Shown: positions 6,545-10,937 of the stretch, piece after piece | How positions within the stretch are numbered: the first letter of the stretch is position 1 | Layout of the letters: each line of letters starts with the position of its first letter | NCBI GenBank assembly: GCA_029548025.1 | Contig: JAKPOE010000017.1 | Span: 1-10,937, forward strand | Direction: 5' to 3' | Source of the DNA: Spirochaetota bacterium | GTDB taxonomy: Bacteria; Spirochaetota; UBA4802; UB4802 | DNA length: 10,937 nt | Position numbers and translations under genes: made by a program | The notes under the pieces: generated by a model | Database searches by the model: none | What the model was told of the DNA's origin: nothing | Seen by the model: only the letters and a program-made list of their open reading frames with translations

Positions 6545-6568
6545 GTGTATATTTTAAATCTATTACTA

Positions 6569-7885
6569 TTAAAATGTATGGCTAAAATCAACCGATATTG
6601 ACGAGTCCTCTTCGCTCATCCCATAATAGAAATGCACTATGGTTGCCATATTCCATGCTATGACCAAACCGCCACCATAACCCTGATGATAGTCGCCAAA
6701 ACGGGGATCACTGAATGGATCGCCTGCCTCATCGTATACATTTCCTACATCATAAAATCCTGTTAATTTAAACTGGAAGTTCTGACCCCATGCATTCGTT
6801 TCGGCAAATTTCCAGCGCAGTTCAGCATTCCCTACCGTCATTGTTGGCCCAACAAAACGTTGCTCGCGATATCCCCGTAAGGTCCTGTTGTTGCCAAGCC
6901 CTGTTCTGCGGTTGAGCGAAAATCCAAAGTAACCCATCTCAAAGAATGGGGTGTCACTGTTGGTATCAGTATAGGCTACACGCAATGCCAGCGTTAAACT
7001 TGAAAGCAATGGTATATAACCCTGTAATTGCACGGTGTTACGCATAAAGTCATAATCTGAGCCAAGTACATTATCAGATATTTCATACGCATAATCAATC
7101 AAGTATCCTCTTTTGGGGTCAGGTTCATAATCACGGGTATCGTAGTAAATACCAGCACGAACAAAGTTGGACCATCCACCATCGTATCCCTCTGGTTGCC
7201 ATTGTTTCAATAATGTTGGCCCCTGTTTATCGTGGTCAAATTTATAGCCATCCCATTTTTCTATATCTACTTTTTTAACCTCAATCCCTACCAGTATCTT
7301 CAGGTTTTGTGTTAAATCCCTGTGAACATTCAGGAAAAAGCTGGGCTTGGTATACTTATAGTTGTAATATTTTTGCAAATTATTATTATCATCAACATAA
7401 TCTATATAATCTTCGTATTTATCAAACTTTTGTGGTGAATCACCTAAATTTGAACCATCATACAGTGTCAGCTTTTCCTTTGCGGTATCAGCGCCAATGC
7501 CAAAGAAGTTTGCGTTAATCTTTTTATCATAGGCAACAGAGGTTATTACCCTGAATTTTGTGCCCATGATATACGGCATATCAAGATTAACCTCATGGTA
7601 CTGATAGCCATTGGTTGTTTGATAAAACTGACCATACAACTGCATTTTATAGGGTGCATAGGCAAAATTTTCTTCATCCCTGCTTCCATTATAATACAAA
7701 TACACCCGCACCCCATATCCAAAGCCATTATCGCTATCATAATTTACCAGAGGCAGGCCCGTTGGGTACCAGCCTTCGTTCTTTTTTGCTAAATCCTCAT
7801 CGGAAAGCTTTGCTGCGTAAGTAAAGGGCAGCGATATTGCCAACGAGAGTATTACAATGAGAATGCAGAAAAAAATTTTTTTCAT
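6569..7885 (-). CDS. Omp85/D15-type outer-membrane beta-barrel protein without POTRA domains
   Basis: 438 aa with a signal peptide (KK, hydrophobic core, cleavage near residue 24-25), targeted to the outer membrane. The mature protein starts with a short segment GWYPTGLPLVNYDSDNGFG (38-56), then alternating barrel strands rich in Tyr, Gly and Phe. Family marks are YDTRDYEPDPKRGY (248-261), the Omp85 loop-6 motif LRGY (336-339) within NNRTLRGYREQRFVG, GFYDVGNVY (376-384) and a C-terminal ...FSHTF ending in Phe, the Bam recognition signal. BamA and TamA carry several N-terminal POTRA domains; there is no room for them here, so this is a stand-alone barrel of the bacterial surface antigen family, perhaps for lipid or protein export or as a surface protein. 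It is a single gene with its own ribosome site and terminator. Confidence 0.88.
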   Translation of the reverse strand: MKKIFFCILIVILSLAISLPFTYAAKLSDEDLAKKNEGWYPTGLPLVNYDSDNGFGYGVRVYLYYNGSRDEENFAYAPYKMQLYGQFYQTTNGYQYHEVNLDMPYIMGTKFRVITSVAYDKKINANFFGIGADTAKEKLTLYDGSNLGDSPQKFDKYEDYIDYVDDNNNLQKYYNYKYTKPSFFLNVHRDLTQNLKILVGIEVKKVDIEKWDGYKFDHDKQGPTLLKQWQPEGYDGGWSNFVRAGIYYDTRDYEPDPKRGYLIDYAYEISDNVLGSDYDFMRNTVQLQGYIPLLSSLTLALRVAYTDTNSDTPFFEMGYFGFSLNRRTGLGNNRTLRGYREQRFVGPTMTVGNAELRWKFAETNAWGQNFQFKLTGFYDVGNVYDEAGDPFSDPRFGDYHQGYGGGLVIAWNMATIVHFYYGMSEEDSSISVDFSHTF

Positions 7886-7891
7886 TGGCTT

Positions 7892-7898
7892 ACTCCTT
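7892..7898 (-). promoter_or_regulatory. Ribosome binding site of the outer-membrane protein
   Basis: On the minus strand AAGGAGT (7898-7892) precedes the ATG at 7885 by six bases. It confirms the start that gives a complete signal peptide. Confidence 0.8.
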
Positions 7899-7930
7899 AT
7901 TTTGCTATAAAGTATAGTACCTTTGTAATA

Positions 7931-7958
7931 ACGATATGTATTGTAATATAAAAGTCAA
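7931..7958 (-). promoter_or_regulatory. Possible promoter of the outer-membrane protein gene
   Basis: Minus-strand TTGACT (7958-7953) matches the -35 consensus at 5/6. Sixteen bases later TATCGT (7936-7931) matches the -10 at 4/6. It would give a leader of about 40 bases. The region 7886-8019 holds no gene; apart from this and the terminator-like hairpin near 8000 only AT-rich sequence is seen. Confidence 0.35.
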
Positions 7959-7993
7959 GCAGAAATTTATATTAATCGTTATCGATGTATTAT

Positions 7994-8023
7994 AAAAAAA
8001 GTAATATTTTATATTTCAATTAC
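7994..8023 (-). terminator. Possible intrinsic terminator of the ATP-grasp/methyltransferase operon
   Basis: On the minus strand GTAAT (8023-8019) can pair with ATTAC (8005-8001), directly followed by seven T residues (8000-7994). The stem overlaps the stop codon of the last methyltransferase gene. It is AT-rich and short, but its place at the operon end followed by a T-run makes it plausible. An inner AATAT/ATATT pairing is an alternative fold. Confidence 0.4.
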
Positions 8024-8916
8024 TTAAATGCATACACAACCATAGAGCTTGTTAAAGCACAATTGCCAGCATGGATTTTACTGGCATAGTGATAGAGTGC
8101 TATCCTTAGCCAGCTTTTATAAGCATATATGGAATTAAAATTCATCCTTGACTTCATTAGTTTTGGAAGTAATCCAAAATCTACTGGCTGGAATACTTTA
8201 ATCTTTGTAAAACCTATTTTTTTAAGTGTGTGGGTAAGATTATCTTTTGTAAAATACGAAAAGTGGCCCGGTAAAAAATAGCCATAGCGCTCTTTTTGTA
8301 TTGCAGCCTGCAGTCCATCCATGTTTGCAGTTTGAATAACAAGTAAACCGTCTTGTTTACATAGATTATAGCATTCAGTCAGGGCTTCATATGGCTGGCG
8401 CATATGTTCAAGCACTTCAATTAATGTAATAACTGAAAAAAAATTATGTTTAAAAGGATGATCAAATAATGTTCCAATATGTATAACATCGCTCCCAAAT
8501 CGCTGCTGTGCATATTTTCCAGAATATGCTGATGGTTCAATCCCATACGTGATATACAATTGAGATGCTGCATGTAAAAAGCCACCAAATGAGCATCCGA
8601 CATCAAGAAAATTTCCACCCGGTACATAGTTGTGTATCGTATGCAACCGTGCATTCCATACATACTGAGAATACCGCTCGGTTATTCGTTCATCGTAATA
8701 TGAATAATCTGATGTACCGGTATAATATCCTTCATCATATAAAGTATGTTCAGACTGATGACTGAGGGGAGGGTTCATAAATATAAATTTACAGCTATTA
8801 CATTTATAAACAGTAAATGCTGGATTACAGGTAACTATCGCATATAAAAAATATATTGCATTGCTATTGCAAAGCGGACATGATGTAAGAGGACTATCAA
8901 ATGTAAATGTTTTCAT
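8020..8916 (-). CDS. Zinc-ribbon class I SAM methyltransferase (tailoring type)
   Basis: 298 aa. An N-terminal zinc-ribbon-like element has Cys13-x2-Cys16 and Cys39-x2-Cys42, followed by FIFMNPP. Next come a Tyr-rich stretch (YYTGTSDYSYYDERI) and the methyltransferase domain: motif I LDVGCSFGG (104-112), acidic end of strand 2 in GIEPS (125-129), ITLIEVLEHM (163-172) and LLVIQTANMDG (191-201). HFSYFTKDNL (218-227) then KKIGF is typical of Methyltransf_23-like enzymes that modify sugars, polysaccharides or small molecules. The start was set at ATG 8916, giving an ATGA overlap (8916-8913) with the upstream methyltransferase stop. A TTG at 8937 would extend further into that gene and is not needed. 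It is the last gene of the ATP-grasp operon. The substrate cannot be told from sequence. Confidence 0.87.
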   Translation of the reverse strand: MKTFTFDSPLTSCPLCNSNAIYFLYAIVTCNPAFTVYKCNSCKFIFMNPPLSHQSEHTLYDEGYYTGTSDYSYYDERITERYSQYVWNARLHTIHNYVPGGNFLDVGCSFGGFLHAASQLYITYGIEPSAYSGKYAQQRFGSDVIHIGTLFDHPFKHNFFSVITLIEVLEHMRQPYEALTECYNLCKQDGLLVIQTANMDGLQAAIQKERYGYFLPGHFSYFTKDNLTHTLKKIGFTKIKVFQPVDFGLLPKLMKSRMNFNSIYAYKSWLRIALYHYASKIHAGNCALTSSMVVYAFK

Positions 8917-9551
8917 ACCGTTGCGTAAAAATACCAATGGGATAATTTTTTATTTAGATCATCTAAAACAGTGCGTTCCATTAAACCAATATGAAATTCT
9001 TTAAAAATAGATAAATATTTTTTTACCTCATGTAACGAATAAAGCGAAATGACAGCACCCTGTATATCCGGTAGTGATGTTTCCCACATATTATTCCCAA
9101 GATGCTTGCCCCGTGCAATGTAGGTGTCGTGTTCGGAACGCAAAGTTCCATATACAATGCCTTCACTGGATAAAACTCGCTTAATCTCGGCAAGCATGCA
9201 GGGCAGCAGTTCTTTTTTTGCATAGTGTAATGAGCCCCATGCAATGACTGCATCAAAGGAACTATCGCCGAAAGGCAATTTGTTAATTGAACATTGTATG
9301 AAAATATTATCAAGCAAACTTTGCGATTGCTTCAAAGCATTGTAGCTTATATCAACTCCAATAACGCAATCAAAACCATTTTCATTGAGCAGCTTTACAT
9401 GTCTGCCGGTTCCGCATCCAGCATCAAGAGCTCTTTGTTTATTTATGGTATTTTTTTTTATCATGCGCACAAGTTGCTCGTCAGGATATGCAAGCATTGA
9501 ACTGTCACGGGTATAATGGTTATTCCAGCTTTGCGATGTTTTGTTGTTCAT
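8913..9551 (-). CDS. Class I SAM methyltransferase (Methyltransf_11-like)
   Basis: 212 aa, small and soluble. The N-terminus (SWNNHYTRDSSMLAYPDE) is followed by SAM motif I ALDAGCGTGRH (41-51), GVDIS with Asp67 at the end of strand 2, LPFGDSSFDAVIAWGSLHY (motif II region) and IKRVLSSEGIVYGTLR, a UbiE/Methyltransf_11-like order. The remaining C-terminal part (about 140-212) is short and ends HWYFYATV. It lies one base after the ATP-grasp gene and overlaps the next methyltransferase by four bases (ATGA), so the three genes are surely one transcript with coupled translation. It is unrelated in detail to the zinc-ribbon methyltransferase that follows, so two different methylations of one product, or of two related groups, are likely. 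The actual substrate is unknown. Confidence 0.87.
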   Translation of the reverse strand: MNNKTSQSWNNHYTRDSSMLAYPDEQLVRMIKKNTINKQRALDAGCGTGRHVKLLNENGFDCVIGVDISYNALKQSQSLLDNIFIQCSINKLPFGDSSFDAVIAWGSLHYAKKELLPCMLAEIKRVLSSEGIVYGTLRSEHDTYIARGKHLGNNMWETSLPDIQGAVISLYSLHEVKKYLSIFKEFHIGLMERTVLDDLNKKLSHWYFYATV

Positions 9552-9552
9552 G

Positions 9553-10719
9553 TTATTCTATTATTATTTCCATTTGTTCAAGGACTGTATTAGCGGTTTT
9601 AATGGCTTTTTCAACTGTCTTTCCTTTTGTTACTATTACTCCCAGACGGTTATGATTATTTTCAGGAAATTGTATTGCATCACCAATGGTTGCAAATATC
9701 TCATTATGGATACAGTTTTTTTTGTTCTCAACCTGTTTATAGTGAGTTAAACGTCCTTGCCTGCCCATGATGTATTTAACAACCGATGCAGTAGTGCTTT
9801 TTTTGGGTAATTCTACTTTGCCAGTAGTAATGCCGGTAATGAATGCTTTGAAAATATCATAGTGTAAACGGGCTGGGATAGCATAATCTGCCAGATACTC
9901 ACCACCAAACTCACAGGCTGCTTCAATCACATAGATGGTGTTATTGCTAATAACACATTCCATCAGTAACGGAGTTGATTCCAGTAAAAAAAGATCAGCT
10001 ATCTGCTGTCCAATGTTGGTAAGCTGATTATAATAATGATAATATGTTGATGGCAACAGGTGCATTCTATCAACAAAATATGGTTTGGCATTCAGTACCT
10101 TATCACTGATGTCGCAAATATAAAATTTTTTATTGATGACAAATCCTATGACAATAATTTCATCACCTTCAATATATTCTTCAACCATGATTGTACTGTG
10201 CTTCATTGAAGCTATACTTTGTTTTAAATGTTGGACACTGTCAATAAGTTGCACATTGTGTTTGGCATGTCCTTGTGACGGTTTTATAATACAGGGGAAG
10301 GTGATGTCGCTTAATGTTAGTATGTTCCCTTTATCATTTTTACCCATAGTAAAACAATGAGGCATCGTAATGGTTTTATTGGCGATAGTTCTAAATTTAG
10401 ATTTATCAATGCAATAATCAATCATAGCGTAATTAATATGTGGTATTTTAAACTGCTGGCATAGATACGATACTGTTCGTAATGCTTCACCATACGATCG
10501 GGTAACGATGGCAGCAATGTCGTCAAAAACAAGTAATTCTTTCAAGGATTGGTAAATTTCGTGATAGTTATAAATAGATTCAATAATCTTAAAATCACAT
10601 AATGGAAAACCCTCAGCATGGGGATTTATATCCACACCAATAATCTTACATTGCAAATCCTTGCATGCTCGTATTAACGGTAATTGATTTTTCCCTGCGC
10701 CAATTGATACTATAAACAT
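9553..10719 (-). CDS. ATP-grasp ligase of unknown substrate
   Basis: 388 aa, a full-length ATP-grasp enzyme of the carboxylate-amine/thiol ligase type. The N-terminal pre-ATP-grasp Rossmann-like domain starts IVSIGAGKNQLPLIRACKDL (3-22) with GVDINP (28-33). The ATP-grasp fold has CIIKPSQGHAKHNV (143-156, ATP-contacting Lys146), MVEEYIEGDE (178-187) and the metal-site strands MECV (253-256) and YVIEAACEFGG (263-273). The C-terminal part ends NRLGVIVTKGKTVEKA (357-372), like the lid of PurK/LAL-type enzymes. The usual E-x-N-x-R of the metal site reads E266-A-A-C-E270 here, so Asn and Arg are replaced. It probably activates a carboxylate as acyl phosphate and joins it to an amine; donor and acceptor are unknown. 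It heads the group with two methyltransferases and starts 32 bases after the small membrane protein gene, without a clear Shine-Dalgarno. Confidence 0.88.
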   Translation of the reverse strand: MFIVSIGAGKNQLPLIRACKDLQCKIIGVDINPHAEGFPLCDFKIIESIYNYHEIYQSLKELLVFDDIAAIVTRSYGEALRTVSYLCQQFKIPHINYAMIDYCIDKSKFRTIANKTITMPHCFTMGKNDKGNILTLSDITFPCIIKPSQGHAKHNVQLIDSVQHLKQSIASMKHSTIMVEEYIEGDEIIVIGFVINKKFYICDISDKVLNAKPYFVDRMHLLPSTYYHYYNQLTNIGQQIADLFLLESTPLLMECVISNNTIYVIEAACEFGGEYLADYAIPARLHYDIFKAFITGITTGKVELPKKSTTASVVKYIMGRQGRLTHYKQVENKKNCIHNEIFATIGDAIQFPENNHNRLGVIVTKGKTVEKAIKTANTVLEQMEIIIE

Positions 10720-10751
10720 AGGTTTAATAACTATACATTAATTGTTTCTAT

Positions 10752-10937
10752 TTATCTATCGGCAAATATCCAGTTTATTATCATCGATAGTATACTTATA
10801 ATTATCGATGCCAGTAAGGCCGACCAGAATGAATCAAGATAAATTCCCTTTACAATCAATGAAACCCAGTATAAAAGCAATGCATTGATTGCAAATGTAA
10901 ATAACCCAAGTGTTAAGAGATTGATTGGCAATGTTAT
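10752..10937 (-). CDS. YvlD / phage-holin-4-like small membrane protein, C-terminal part (partial)
   Basis: Reading leftwards from base 10937, 61 codons are open up to TAA at 10754-10752. LPINLLTLGLFTFAINALLL and the following VSLIVKGIYLD-FWSALLASIIISI form two transmembrane helices. The LPINLLTLGLFT...NALLL and FW.ALL pattern is that of the PF04020 family (YvlD, named after phage holins but common on bacterial chromosomes, of unknown cellular role). The N-terminal part lies outside the window. With 32 bases to the ATP-grasp start and no visible terminator, it may be co-transcribed with the ATP-grasp/methyltransferase genes. A phage origin is not implied. Confidence 0.82.
   Translation of the reverse strand: MTLPINLLTLGLFTFAINALLLYWVSLIVKGIYLDSFWSALLASIIISILSMIINWIFADR

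Noticed and set aside
7975..7992. ATCGTTATCGAT inverted repeat as an operator
   Set aside because: Only a 4-bp stem in AT-rich sequence, away from the likely promoter boxes; expected by chance.
8917..8937. TTG start for the zinc-ribbon methyltransferase
   Set aside because: ATG 8916 makes an ATGA overlap with the upstream stop, a typical coupled start; the extension would overlap that gene by 25 bases for no gain.
10752..10937. Prophage remnant suggested by the holin-like protein
   Set aside because: The family name is historical; members are common chromosomal membrane proteins, and no integrase, lysin or structural phage gene is present.
1..10937. CRISPR array, tRNA, rRNA or insertion sequence
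   Set aside because: No regularly spaced repeats, tRNA cloverleaf with CCA-side motifs, rRNA stretches, transposase motifs or terminal inverted repeats were seen.

Overview
The window is AT-rich and looks like the chromosome of a free-living diderm (Gram-negative-type) bacterium. The envelope type is suggested by an Omp85-like outer-membrane barrel with a signal peptide and a C-terminal Phe, and by an exported hydrolase. The mix of genes (alkyl-DHAP-synthase-like flavoprotein, dedicated ECF transporter, tailoring methyltransferases) would suit a spirochaete-like or other deep-branching diderm, but that is a guess from gene content. No phage, IS, CRISPR, rRNA or tRNA sequence was recognised.

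Layout. (1) Bases 1-794, + strand: the 3' end of coaC overlaps a separate coaB, two steps of coenzyme A synthesis that are usually fused in bacteria. (2) 856-1980, +: a secreted, cysteine-rich alpha/beta hydrolase. It ends exactly where the convergent ABC gene ends, with no base between the two stop codons. (3) 4492-1981, - strand: a tight four-gene operon encoding an ECF-type S component, a SAM methyltransferase, a divergent EcfT-like membrane protein and one CbiO/EcfA-like ATPase. It reads as a dedicated vitamin- or cofactor-type importer with a methyltransferase between its parts. (4) 4493-4677: a divergent promoter region. (5) 4678-6393, +: a 571-aa FAD-linked oxidase of the alkylglycerone-phosphate (ether lipid) synthase family. 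(6) 6394-6568: three inverted repeats, the last a strong bidirectional terminator shared with the convergent gene. (7) 7885-6569, -: an Omp85/D15-type barrel without POTRA domains. (8) 10719-8020, -: an ATP-grasp ligase followed by two different SAM methyltransferases, with a 1-base gap and then an ATGA overlap. This resembles a small tailoring operon. (9) 10937-10752, -: the C-terminal part of a YvlD/phage-holin-4-like small membrane protein, 32 bases upstream of the ATP-grasp gene.

The two most system-like units are the S-MT-T-A transporter operon and the ATP-grasp/MT/MT operon. Neither substrate can be read from the sequence. Most of the remaining content is lipid, envelope or cofactor housekeeping.
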